This document shows positions 8,474 to 16,418 of a stretch of 37,523 bases of DNA, in pieces. A program made the position numbers and the translations under genes. Numbering within the stretch: the first letter of the stretch is position 1; every line of letters starts with the position of its first letter. Source of the DNA: an uncultured Acidimicrobiales bacterium (lineage in GTDB: Bacteria > Actinomycetota > Acidimicrobiia > Acidimicrobiales > SZUA-35); NCBI GenBank assembly GCA_938029215.1, contig CALHFG010000133.1:1-37523 (forward strand). The letters are read 5' to 3'. The notes under the pieces are model-generated. The model was given only the letters and a program-made list of their open reading frames with translations, did not search any database and was not told the origin of the DNA.

Positions 8474-9210
8474 AGCCTTCCACCCTCGATGACCCGGGCC
8501 AAGAACTGTTGGGTTCGAGCCTCTACCGGTGTGCCGAGCACCTGAGAGGGCGGGCCAGTCTCCACTACGGAACCGGCGTCCATGAAGACCACTCGGTTGG
8601 CGACATCGCGGGCAAACCCCATCTCGTGGGTGGCAAGCACCATGGTGAGGCCGCGGGTGGCTAACTCTCGAATCACGCTGAGCACCTCTCCCACCAACTC
8701 AGGGTCGAGCGCCGATGTGATCTCGTCTAGAAGCAGCACTTCGGGATCGCCGACGAGAGCCCGCACGATTGCAGCTCGCTGTTGTTGTCCACCGCTCAGC
8801 CGATCGGGGTACTCGTGCACCTTGTCGGCGAGGCCAAACCGGTCGAGGAGATCCTTGGCCTTTGCCTCGGCCGCGGTCGGGTCCATACCGTTGGCTTTGA
8901 TGGGTCCCAGCGTGAGGTTCTTGAGCACCGTCATGTGGGGGAAGAGGTTGTAGCTCTGAAAGACGATGCCGATCCTTTGACGAATTTCGTTGGGATTGGC
9001 AGCGCCATCGGAGATCAGCTGGCCCTCGAGGCGGATTGTGCCCTGGTCGATCTTTTCGAGCAAGTTGATGGTCCTGAGCAACGTGCTCTTCCCGCAGCCA
9101 CTGGGGCCAATCAGGCAAACGACCTCGTGCTCGTCGACGTCGAGATCGATTCCCTTCAGGACATGGTTGGAGCCAAAGGACTTGTGAATCTCCCGCATTT
9201 CGAGCTTCAT
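8470..9210 (-). CDS. Polar amino acid ABC transporter, ATP-binding subunit (GlnQ/HisP type)
   Basis: 246 residues. Walker A is GPSGCGKST, the Q-loop region is VFQSYNLFPHMTVLKNL, the signature is LSGGQQQR, Walker B is VLLLDEITSALDP, and the switch His is in LATHEMGF. The MREIHKSFGSNHVLKGIDLDV opening and the length are typical of the PAAT family. It overlaps the upstream permease gene by 4 nt (ATGA), completing an operon of binding protein, permease and ATPase. It acts on the cytoplasmic face and powers uptake. Its stop interlocks with that of the convergent GT4 gene. Confidence 0.95.
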   Translation of the reverse strand: MKLEMREIHKSFGSNHVLKGIDLDVDEHEVVCLIGPSGCGKSTLLRTINLLEKIDQGTIRLEGQLISDGAANPNEIRQRIGIVFQSYNLFPHMTVLKNLTLGPIKANGMDPTAAEAKAKDLLDRFGLADKVHEYPDRLSGGQQQRAAIVRALVGDPEVLLLDEITSALDPELVGEVLSVIRELATRGLTMVLATHEMGFARDVANRVVFMDAGSVVETGPPSQVLGTPVEARTQQFLARVIEGGRL

Positions 9211-10067
9211 CCTGCCCCCTGCGAACGGCGGGCACGGTCTCGGGCGGTGTACCAGTCGGCAAAACGGGCGGACGGGATACTTATGGCGAGGAAAAGTGCA
9301 GCTGCGAATACGTACGGCGAGTAGTTGAAGGTCCGGCCCGTGATGATCTGCGCCTCACGTACCGCTTCACGCACACCGAGCACGCTGAGAAGCGCGACGT
9401 CTTTCTGCAGTGAGACGAACCCGTTCAGTAGGGCCGGGATGACGTTGCGGATCGCCTGGGGAAGGACCGCGTAGCGCAGCCCTTGCCACTGGGTCAGCCC
9501 CAACGAGGCCGCGGAGAGTCGCTGGCTATCGGGGACCGCATCGATGCCGGACCGATACACCTCGGCGGTGTACGCCGAGTAACTGAGTACGACGACCACC
9601 AATCCCCAGAACACTGCACTGTTCGGAAGGCCCGGTAGCCGAAGTGCTGGAATGCCGAAACCGAAGAGGAGTAGGCCGAGGATGATGGGGATGCCGCGGA
9701 AGAAGTCGATAAACACGATCGCCAAAAACCGCACCGGTAGGAACGCCGGACCCTTCAGGCTTCGCATCACGGCGATGAGAAGCGCAAGGGCCATGATCGC
9801 CACCTGACCGACCATGAACATCCAGACGTTGGTTCTGAATCCACGCCAGATGACGCTGCGCGACTCCCACATGAGTTCAAAGTCGAAGAACGACCTCTGG
9901 ACCGTTGGCCAGTTCTCGCTTCGGCCAATAACCAAAAGCACAACAACGATGAACGCCAGCGTGGAAACGAAAGCGATGAGCGCGCCTCGAGCCCCCTCTT
10001 GATCGAAGTAGCTCCGGCCTCGCCCGGTGAGGGGCTCGTGGTCTTGAGCTGAGAGTGGCGAATTCAC
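9207..10067 (-). CDS. Polar amino acid ABC transporter, permease subunit
   Basis: 286 residues. There is a hydrophilic N-terminus of about 28 residues, then five to six membrane helices (first at about 29-48). The HisM/GlnP signature occurs as FIDFFRGIPIILGLLLFGFG, and the ATPase-contacting EAA loop as SGIDAVPDSQRLSAASLGLT. The single permease implies a homodimer. An N-terminal region longer than in the minimal GlnP type, with a periplasmic segment (residues 50-75) before the conserved core, is common in actinobacterial members. It lies between the binding-protein and ATPase genes. Confidence 0.93.
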   Translation of the reverse strand: MNSPLSAQDHEPLTGRGRSYFDQEGARGALIAFVSTLAFIVVVLLVIGRSENWPTVQRSFFDFELMWESRSVIWRGFRTNVWMFMVGQVAIMALALLIAVMRSLKGPAFLPVRFLAIVFIDFFRGIPIILGLLLFGFGIPALRLPGLPNSAVFWGLVVVVLSYSAYTAEVYRSGIDAVPDSQRLSAASLGLTQWQGLRYAVLPQAIRNVIPALLNGFVSLQKDVALLSVLGVREAVREAQIITGRTFNYSPYVFAAALFLAISIPSARFADWYTARDRARRSQGAG

Positions 10068-10111
10068 TGCTGTCTATCTATCGGATTTGGGCAGCCGTTG
10101 GGACTGCACTT

Positions 10112-10137
10112 GAGGTGGGCCGACGCCGGCCCACCTC
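10112..10137 (-). promoter_or_regulatory. Intercistronic stem-loop between binding-protein and permease genes
   Basis: GAGGTGGGCC pairs with GGCCCACCTC; one further G-C pair is possible, leaving a 4-nt loop. It sits 9 bases after the binding-protein stop and 44 bases before the permease start. No U-tract follows on the transcribed strand, so it is more likely an mRNA-stabilising or partial-termination element that raises binding protein over membrane subunits, as known for malE-malF type operons. Confidence 0.6.
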
Positions 10138-10145
10138 CGCAGGGC

Positions 10146-11063
10146 TTAGCCCTCGAGGACAGGAATGTCGCCTGCCTGGTTGAGGTACTGGGTCTCGAGG
10201 TCACCCAGCGTGCCGTTGTCGGTGAGGTTTGCCAGCGCATCATTGATGCAGGGCACGAGAGCGCTGCCTTCTTCGAAGACAAACCCAAGGGCGTCGGCGT
10301 CGGCTGAAATCTCTGGGAGCACCCCGACGATGAATGCGGTGTCGATCTCTACGGCGGAAACGAAATAGGCCGTGGGAAGGTCGAGCACGAGTCCATCGAT
10401 TTGGCCTGCGTCAAATGCTGCCTTGGCCGCTACGTTGTCGTCGAAGACCGAGGCGGCGGAATCGGGCTCAATCACGGTCTCGATGTAGTCGAGGCTGGTG
10501 GTCGCGATACCGGCACCGAGCTGCAGCGCCTTGAGATCGGCCACGCTCGTCACCCCTTCGAACTTGGAGGGATCGGTGGCGATGATGGCCTGCTTTGCCA
10601 CGTAGTACGGGCTGGAGAAGTCTACGACTTCATCTCGGGCGTCGGTGATCGAGAACTGCTGGACGTTGAAGTCGTAGTCCTTAGCGCCGGGAGCTACGCC
10701 CTGGTCGAAGGTAGTGCGGACCCAGGCAACGTCGAGACCGAGTTCGCCGGCCACAGCGTAGACAACCGCCGACTCAAAGCCCTGACCGCTGGCGGGATCG
10801 TCGTCCAGCATCCACGGAGGAAACACCGGGTCACCGGTAGCGACGGTCAGTTGTCCAGCGGTCTTGACCGCGTCGCAGTGCGACGACTCTTCCATGGAGT
10901 CTTCCTCCATAGCGTCGTCTTCTTCCATGGAATCTTCTTCCTCCATGGCGGCCTCGGTGGTGGTAGTGGTGTCCTCGTCGACGGCGGCCGGCTCGTCTGC
11001 AGATGAACCGCATGCTGCAGCCAGCAGGGTCAGTGCGAACAGTAACGCAATGAACTTCTTCAT
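10146..11063 (-). CDS. Polar amino acid ABC transporter, substrate-binding lipoprotein
   Basis: 305 residues from ATG 11063, chosen for its strong GAGGAG Shine-Dalgarno. It has a lipoprotein signal peptide with lipobox LAAAC (lipid Cys18). An acidic Glu/Met/Asp/Thr-rich linker follows (about residues 25-62, repeated SMEED-like units), then a type-2 periplasmic-binding (SBP_bac_3) domain: GQLTVATGDPVFPPW, DYDFNVQQFSITDARDEVVDFSSPYY and DLKALQLGAGIATTS. Two Cys in the mature domain (SSHCDA and VPCIND) could form a disulfide. The ligand cannot be predicted; the family binds polar amino acids or related compounds. First gene of the three-gene importer operon; the hairpin downstream probably keeps its level high. 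Confidence 0.93.
   Translation of the reverse strand: MKKFIALLFALTLLAAACGSSADEPAAVDEDTTTTTEAAMEEEDSMEEDDAMEEDSMEESSHCDAVKTAGQLTVATGDPVFPPWMLDDDPASGQGFESAVVYAVAGELGLDVAWVRTTFDQGVAPGAKDYDFNVQQFSITDARDEVVDFSSPYYVAKQAIIATDPSKFEGVTSVADLKALQLGAGIATTSLDYIETVIEPDSAASVFDDNVAAKAAFDAGQIDGLVLDLPTAYFVSAVEIDTAFIVGVLPEISADADALGFVFEEGSALVPCINDALANLTDNGTLGDLETQYLNQAGDIPVLEG
10890..10952 (-). repeat. In-frame imperfect repeats encoding acidic linker
   Basis: Repeated TCTTCCATGG-like units (on the plus strand) encode successive MEED/SMEE segments just after the lipobox region of the binding protein. This is a low-complexity spacer between membrane anchor and folded domain. Confidence 0.55.
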
Positions 11064-11171
11064 TTTTCTCTCCTCTTCCGGCTCCCAGGGATCGGACAAC
11101 CGGTGCCTAAAGTCTGTCACCCTCATTCGGCGATGGCGCGCCACCACCATGTGACCTCGGGCAACGATGCC

Positions 11172-12026
11172 CTACTCGGCGATGGCGACGTCTCCGGATG
11201 TCACCGAATGGCTCTCGCCTTCGTCGGTTTGTACGAGCAGCGAGCCATCATCGGCGACTCGAATTGCCCGGGCCGACTGTTGACCTCCAGGTCCGTCGAA
11301 GCGCACGGTTTGTCCGACGGTCCAACACTCGGCCCGGTAGCGGTCCATCAACTCGGTGGGGTCGGAGCGAAGACGCTCTGTCCAGGCCTCGATCTCGGCG
11401 AGCACCGATCGGAACAGCTGCACATTGGTGGGCGGAGTTGAACAGAGCTCGGAGAGCGAGGCGGCGTCGGATCGAAACAGATCCTCCGGTTGGCGGACGG
11501 GCCAGATGTTGATGCCTGTTCCAATAACGACCGCCGTGATTCCCGGTCGCGGTGCCGGTGTGGCTTCCACGAGAATGCCAGCGACCTTTCGAAACCACGT
11601 CGTGCGATTGTTCGAAGTGGCATTGTTCGAAGTGCGATTGTTCGAAGTGGCATCGTTCGAAGCGTGAATGTTCGAACCAGACTTCTCGATGACGACGTCA
11701 TTCGGCCATTTGAGTCCTAGTGCAGCTTCGTCATCGAGCCATCTACGGCAAGCGGTCTGCACGGCGAGACCTGCGGCAAAGGGAACGAGCCTCAGCGCGT
11801 CGGTACTTGATGGCCAGTCCTGACGAACGGATCCGAGCATCGCTTGCACCGGATCGGTTGAAGCCGGCTCGTTGTGCCACGAACGGCCCAGTCGGCCGCG
11901 TCCCGCCCGCTGAGAGTCGGTAAGAATGGCGGTCGGCCCGGGTCCTGAAATGGCCGCAGAATCGAGCAAATCTTGATTTGTGCTGCCGGTTTCGACGACG
12001 TGGTTGAAAGGGATTGAAGATTTCAT
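11172..12026 (-). CDS. birA: Biotin--[acetyl-CoA-carboxylase] ligase, non-regulatory type
   Basis: 284 residues from ATG 12026 (a TTG at 12044 is possible). It attaches biotin to the carrier Lys of acyl-CoA carboxylases via biotinyl-AMP. The biotin/ATP loop is QRAGRGRLGRSWH, followed by LGLKWPNDVV, KVAGILVE and VVIGTGINIW, then a C-terminal SH3-like domain ending VTSGDVAIAE. There is no N-terminal HTH, so it is not a repressor. Between PNDVVIEKSG and RKVAGILVE lies an unusual Asn/Thr/Ser-rich insertion encoded by five 15-bp repeats; most BirA proteins have only a few residues there (for example NGKK). It is divergent from its probable substrate, the BC-BCCP gene, with 47 bp between start codons. 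Confidence 0.93.
   Translation of the reverse strand: MKSSIPFNHVVETGSTNQDLLDSAAISGPGPTAILTDSQRAGRGRLGRSWHNEPASTDPVQAMLGSVRQDWPSSTDALRLVPFAAGLAVQTACRRWLDDEAALGLKWPNDVVIEKSGSNIHASNDATSNNRTSNNATSNNRTTWFRKVAGILVEATPAPRPGITAVVIGTGINIWPVRQPEDLFRSDAASLSELCSTPPTNVQLFRSVLAEIEAWTERLRSDPTELMDRYRAECWTVGQTVRFDGPGGQQSARAIRVADDGSLLVQTDEGESHSVTSGDVAIAE
11607..11681 (-). repeat. 15-bp tandem repeat (5 units) inside birA
   Basis: Five consecutive 15-bp units of the type attgttcgaagtggc (plus strand), with TTCGAA at 11611, 11626, 11641, 11656 and 11671. The last two units are more diverged. The unit length is a multiple of three, so the frame is kept; the encoded pentapeptides are of the type SNN(R/A)T. Confidence 0.95.
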
Positions 12027-12073
12027 TGGTTCGGTACTTTGCAATTGGGCTGGCGGCGGCTAACCATAGGGCG

Positions 12074-13834
12074 GTGTTCTCAAAGGTTCTGATCGCAAAT
12101 CGTGGAGAAATCGCTGTCCGGGTCATCCGGGCATGCCAAGAGATGGGGATCGCGACGGTCGCTGTCTACTCCGAGCTTGATCGCGACGCACTTCATGTGC
12201 GGCTCGCCGACGAGGCCTACGCGCTCGGAGGGCAAACGGCCGCTGAGAGCTATCTCAACACCGACGCGATCCTTGACGCCATCGAGCAGTCGGGCGCCGA
12301 AGCGGTGCACCCTGGCTACGGGTTCTTCAGCGAGAATGCCGACTTCGCTCGCACGATCACCGAGCGCGGCGTCGTCTTTATCGGGCCACCACCCGAGGCG
12401 ATCGAGGTAATGGGCGACAAGATCAGCGCTCGGGCCGCAGCCGAGAAGGTCGATGTGCACGGCGTGCCAGGGTCGACGGAATTCCTTACGTCTGCTGATC
12501 AGGTGACTGCATTCGGAGCCGATCATGGCTACCCGGTTGCGATCAAAGCGGCCTACGGCGGCGGCGGGCGCGGTATGAAGGTCGTTCGTTCCGCTGAGGA
12601 GGCAGCCGAAGCGCTGGACTCGGCCAAGCGAGAGTCACTGGCCTACTTCGGGCGCGACGAGTGCTACATCGAGCGCTACCTCACCGCTCCACGCCATATC
12701 GAGATCCAGGTTTTGTGTGATCAGCACGGAAACGGCGTTCACCTGTCTCAGCGCGACTGTTCGGCTCAGCGCCGACACCAAAAACTGATCGAGGAAGCTC
12801 CCGCTCCCGGTCTCCCGGAGAACATCGCCGAAGCCATGGGGGCAGACGCCGTCAAGGTTGCGCACGGGTGCGGTTACACCAATGCCGGTACCGTCGAGTT
12901 CCTGTATGAGAACGGTTCGTACTACTACCTCGAGATGAACACCCGTCTCCAGGTGGAACACCCGGTGACGGAGCTGGTCACCGGTCTCGATCTCGTTCGG
13001 CTGCAGCTGGAGGTGGCGGCCGGCGCCACGCTCCCGATGACCCAGGACCAGATTGTGACGAACGGGCACGCGATCGAGGTTCGAATCAATGCCGAGGATC
13101 CAGCCGAGGGCGCATTTTTGCCCTCGCCGGGCCCGCTCAATGTGTTTTCGTTTCCCTCGGGTTACGGGGTTCGTTGGGACGGTGGCTATGAACAGGGCGA
13201 CGAAATCAGCCAGTTCTACGACAACCTGGTGGGCAAGCTCGTCTGCTGGGGTTCAGATCGCCCAACTGCGATCGCTCGAACCATTCGTGCGCTCGAGGAG
13301 TTCCGTATCGAAGGAGTCGCCACAACGATTCCTGCCGATCTCGCGATCCTTCGCCACGAAGACTTTGCCAATGGCGTTCACAGCACCAAGTGGGTCGAGG
13401 AGACCTTGGATCTCACTGGTGTTACGGGCGGAGCTGCGGTTCCTAACCCCGACGAAGATGACCCCAAGGTGAAGCGGTCTGCAACGGTAGAGGTGAATGG
13501 CAAGCGCTTCGACGTTGCGATGTGGGTTCCCGAAAGCGAAATTGGCTCGGGTGGTGGCGGAGCGGCGAAAGCCAAACCGCGACGCAAGAGTGGTTCCGCC
13601 GGTGCGGCTGCGGCCGGTGGGTCGGGAACGATCACCGCGCCCATGCAAGGAACGATCGTGAAGGTCGTTGCCGAACAGGGGGCCGAGGTCGAAGCCGGAG
13701 ACACCATCGTTGTTCTCGAAGCTATGAAGATGGAAAACAACATCACCGCCGACAAGTCCGGCACCGTCGTTGAGCTCAAGGTAGAAGCCGGTGCGGCGAT
13801 CCAAACGGGAGACTTGATCGCCAAGATCGAGTAG
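12074..13834 (+). CDS. accA3: Acetyl/propionyl-CoA carboxylase alpha chain: biotin carboxylase + biotin carrier fusion
   Basis: 586 residues from GTG 12074; the frame extends to 12014, but family proteins begin at FSKVLIANRGEIA. Biotin carboxylase N-domain to about residue 120, ATP-grasp domain with the KAAYGGGGRGM glycine loop, EMNTRLQVEHPVTE (active-site Glu/Arg/Glu), and a C-terminal BC domain. A Gly/Ala/Lys-rich linker follows, then a BCCP domain with biotinylation motif EAMKM (Lys552). This matches actinobacterial AccA3/PccA architecture and length. It supplies carboxybiotin for malonyl-CoA or methylmalonyl-CoA synthesis together with a separate beta subunit not present here. The mutB gene in the same window makes a propionyl-CoA to succinyl-CoA role plausible. 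AACCAT lies 6 nt before GTG, a near match to the -10 pattern of the window. Confidence 0.95.
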   Translation: MFSKVLIANRGEIAVRVIRACQEMGIATVAVYSELDRDALHVRLADEAYALGGQTAAESYLNTDAILDAIEQSGAEAVHPGYGFFSENADFARTITERGVVFIGPPPEAIEVMGDKISARAAAEKVDVHGVPGSTEFLTSADQVTAFGADHGYPVAIKAAYGGGGRGMKVVRSAEEAAEALDSAKRESLAYFGRDECYIERYLTAPRHIEIQVLCDQHGNGVHLSQRDCSAQRRHQKLIEEAPAPGLPENIAEAMGADAVKVAHGCGYTNAGTVEFLYENGSYYYLEMNTRLQVEHPVTELVTGLDLVRLQLEVAAGATLPMTQDQIVTNGHAIEVRINAEDPAEGAFLPSPGPLNVFSFPSGYGVRWDGGYEQGDEISQFYDNLVGKLVCWGSDRPTAIARTIRALEEFRIEGVATTIPADLAILRHEDFANGVHSTKWVEETLDLTGVTGGAAVPNPDEDDPKVKRSATVEVNGKRFDVAMWVPESEIGSGGGGAAKAKPRRKSGSAGAAAAGGSGTITAPMQGTIVKVVAEQGAEVEAGDTIVVLEAMKMENNITADKSGTVVELKVEAGAAIQTGDLIAKIE

Positions 13835-13925
13835 TTGAACCCTCAACCCGCTGTGGTGATCTACCACTCTGGGTGAGTCTGTTCGGGATGCTTCAACGAG
13901 ACCTTGGCGCGGCCGAAAGGAGGGG

Positions 13926-15500
13926 ATGGTTCAATCGCGCTTTCAGGCGCACTCTTGGTTTCAGGCGCTGCTCGCGATTGTGGTCGCCTTGATCGTGTTT
14001 TCGAGTTCGACAACGGTCGCGCTTGCTCAAGCGGAGGATCCGGCCGAGCCCACCACCGAACCAGCCCCTCCCGTGACGCCGGTTCCGAACGACCCCCTGG
14101 TGAACGAGGGGGCCTCGGATGAACTGGACCCCAACACAACCGAACCCGTCGATCCTAATGCGGCCCCCGGTGACGACGCGGGCGTCAGTCCCACCGAAGA
14201 GGAGTCCTGCGAACCCGACGCCAACGCGGCCGCCAGCGATGCGGCTCAAACCGTTGCGGATGAGCCTTGCACGCCCAAGAAGAGGGGTCGGTACGCAAAC
14301 CAGCCCGAGTTCGTGCCGGACAGTCTGAATCGTGGTGAAGCTCGTCGAGTTGAGCGCGAGCTCGAATCGGCGCGAGCGGATCATTCGGTGCGAATCTCGC
14401 GAGTTCGGGGACTGCGGTTGCTCGAAAAGCGTCTCGACCTCGAACGGCAGGCGCTTTCCGCGGAAACCATCGAGGCTTTGCGCCTGCTCGAAGAAACCGA
14501 GGAACAGCTACGGCAACGAGCGCTGGCAACATTCGTACAGGGCGATTCGTTTTCGCTCGCTCCATCGCTCGAGCACGACGATATTCTCCGCCATCAACAG
14601 CAACAGTTTCTCGTGGATGAAGTGCTGTCTTTAGACCGTGAACTTCTCGACCGTTACACCGCTCTTCGTGCCGAGCTCCAGTCTGATGCCCTTGAGCTGT
14701 ATGACCGGCAGGCAAACGTGTGGGAGTGGCTCCGTTTGGCAAAGGACAAGGCGCAACTGACCGCCGAGCGAGTCGACCAGCTGCAGTTCGAGCTAGAGAC
14801 CTGGAACAATCTTTCTGCCACGTTCATCGAGAACGTCGTTTGGCCGATCGATGGCACCTATGACGAGCCGCTGATCAACAGCTGGGGCTATCCGCGAGCC
14901 CCGGGAACGATCGACGAACACTGGCACGAGGGAATCGACATCTTCGCCCCCGAAGGGGAACGCCTGGTCGCTGCGGAGGGGGGAACGGTCACCGATATTG
15001 GTGTGGGTACTCTCGGGGGCCTCAAGATCTGGATCATGGGCGACTCGGGCACCCGCTGGTACTACGCCCACCTCATGGCGTTTAATCCCGATCTCAGCGA
15101 AGGTGACATCGTTGAAGCCGGAGACCTGATCGGGTATGTCGGTAAGACCGGAAATGCGATCAGTACCCCGCCTCACCTGCATCTCCAGATGCATCCCGAC
15201 GGCGGTCGGCCGGTGAACCCGTTCCCAATCCTGAAAGCGGCTTCGGACCGTTACCAAGCGGGAATTGGTCGGACAGTCGTGGAGTCGGTGCCGGTCGTTG
15301 GTTTCGATGGCACTCGAGTCCTTCCCAACGGTTCGACGCAGGGCCAGATCGCGAATCGGGAGACCGCTCCGGCACCCGTTGCGGCTCCACCTGCAGACCC
15401 GGACGAGCCAACATCAGGCGTCGAGGTCGAGCAGCCGGATCGGAATGATCGAGCCCGCATTGCGGGCGCCGTGCCAGCCGAAACTTCGGCCCCGGGCTAA
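13926..15500 (+). CDS. Secreted coiled-coil M23 (LytM) metallopeptidase-domain protein
   Basis: 524 residues; ATG is directly preceded by AAAGGAGG. It has a signal peptide (hydrophobic 13-33, cleavage near ALAQA), then a Pro/Glu/Thr-rich acidic region of about 80 residues. A long alpha-helical coiled coil follows (about 140-290; RRVERELESARAD, LEETEEQLRQRALATF). The M23 domain has zinc motifs HEGIDI (HxxxD) and HLHLQMHPDGG (HxH), with WYYAHLM and GDLIGYVGKTGN. The C-terminal tail is disordered, Ala/Pro/Glu-rich. The architecture resembles EnvC/RipA-partner-type envelope proteins that cut or regulate cutting of peptidoglycan at division. It overlaps the convergent ABC gene by 4 nt at the stops. 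It is paired in the window with a second, shorter protein of the same plan at 18849. Confidence 0.9.
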   Translation: MVQSRFQAHSWFQALLAIVVALIVFSSSTTVALAQAEDPAEPTTEPAPPVTPVPNDPLVNEGASDELDPNTTEPVDPNAAPGDDAGVSPTEEESCEPDANAAASDAAQTVADEPCTPKKRGRYANQPEFVPDSLNRGEARRVERELESARADHSVRISRVRGLRLLEKRLDLERQALSAETIEALRLLEETEEQLRQRALATFVQGDSFSLAPSLEHDDILRHQQQQFLVDEVLSLDRELLDRYTALRAELQSDALELYDRQANVWEWLRLAKDKAQLTAERVDQLQFELETWNNLSATFIENVVWPIDGTYDEPLINSWGYPRAPGTIDEHWHEGIDIFAPEGERLVAAEGGTVTDIGVGTLGGLKIWIMGDSGTRWYYAHLMAFNPDLSEGDIVEAGDLIGYVGKTGNAISTPPHLHLQMHPDGGRPVNPFPILKAASDRYQAGIGRTVVESVPVVGFDGTRVLPNGSTQGQIANRETAPAPVAAPPADPDEPTSGVEVEQPDRNDRARIAGAVPAETSAPG

Positions 15501-16369
15501 GCCCTGGTGCGAGGTTGCGCGAACCATCGATCACCGGTGCGAACAACCTCGTAGTCCACGTCGAAGAGCTCGCTCACAAGCCCGCCGGTCAGGGTCGTCT
15601 CGATCGCGCCGCTGGCAACACTGCGCCCCTTGGCTAGTGCCAACAGGTGAGTGGCTGTTGGCGGAACGTCCTCCACGTGATGGGTTACCAACAGTGAGGC
15701 CAACTCGGGCTTTCGTTCGGCCAGATCGATCTGCACGTCGATCAGGGCCTCACGAGCTCCAGGATCAAGTCCGGCATTGGGCTCATCCAGGAGGAGCAGG
15801 GCTGGATCGTTGAAGAGGGCTCTGGCCAAGAGGACGCGCTGACGTTCACCCGAGGACAATGATCGAAACGACCGGCCACCAAACCCCTCTAACCCCACGA
15901 ACCCAAGGAGCTCGGCCGCACGATCGTGGTCGGCGTCGGTGTAGGTGTGCCACCACGGCTCGAGCGCGCCATAGCGACCGCAGAAAACTACTGCGGCCGC
16001 CTCGAGCTCGCCTCGCAGCCGGTTTGCGAGGAATGAACTGGCGATGCCAACCGATCCCCGGAGTGGGCGAATATCGACCTTTCCCAGCTCATGTCCCAGG
16101 AGGACTGCCCGGCCCCTGGTGGGGTGCAAGTCCAGCCCTGCCACAGCCAGCAGGGTGCTTTTGCCTCCGCCGTTAGCTCCGAGGACGACCCAATGCTGAC
16201 CGGCCCGGACCTCCAGTGAAACGTCATCGAGCATGGTGGTGCCATCGCGAACCACGCCGATGTGTTCAAGCTGCAGAATCGAAACGTGTTTGGCGGGCGC
16301 CTCGTCGGCATCTGCGTTCCCGACGTGGTCGGTTGACGGGGCTTCCGTCCTCGAATGTGACAAGGTCAA
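15497..16369 (-). CDS. Orphan ABC transporter ATP-binding protein
   Basis: 290 residues from TTG 16369 (a second TTG at 16363 has the GGGAG at a better distance; GTG 16321 is a third option). Walker A is GANGGGKST, signature LSSGERQR, Walker B LLLLDEPNAGLDP, H-loop LLVTHHVEDVP. The W at QHWVVLGANGGGKST and the ERQRVLLARALF segment resemble the iron/molybdate-type ATPases (ModF/YlmA-like). The N-terminal approximately 28 residues are non-conserved. No permease or binding protein gene adjoins it, so the transported substrate and partner are unknown; a non-transport role is possible. Confidence 0.88.
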   Translation of the reverse strand: MTLSHSRTEAPSTDHVGNADADEAPAKHVSILQLEHIGVVRDGTTMLDDVSLEVRAGQHWVVLGANGGGKSTLLAVAGLDLHPTRGRAVLLGHELGKVDIRPLRGSVGIASSFLANRLRGELEAAAVVFCGRYGALEPWWHTYTDADHDRAAELLGFVGLEGFGGRSFRSLSSGERQRVLLARALFNDPALLLLDEPNAGLDPGAREALIDVQIDLAERKPELASLLVTHHVEDVPPTATHLLALAKGRSVASGAIETTLTGGLVSELFDVDYEVVRTGDRWFAQPRTRA

Positions 16370-16398
16370 CGCTCCCTGTGATCGGTTGGGGCAGGGTC

Positions 16399-16404
16399 TA
16401 CGAT
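16399..16404 (+). promoter_or_regulatory. Candidate -10 box (TACGAT) for the DUF21/CBS pair
   Basis: TACGAT ends 14 nt before ATG 16419, so the transcript would have a leader of only about 7 nt. No -35 box was recognised. It lies in the divergent interval with the orphan ABC ATPase gene. Confidence 0.3.
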
Positions 16405-16418
16405 CAAAGACGAATCAT

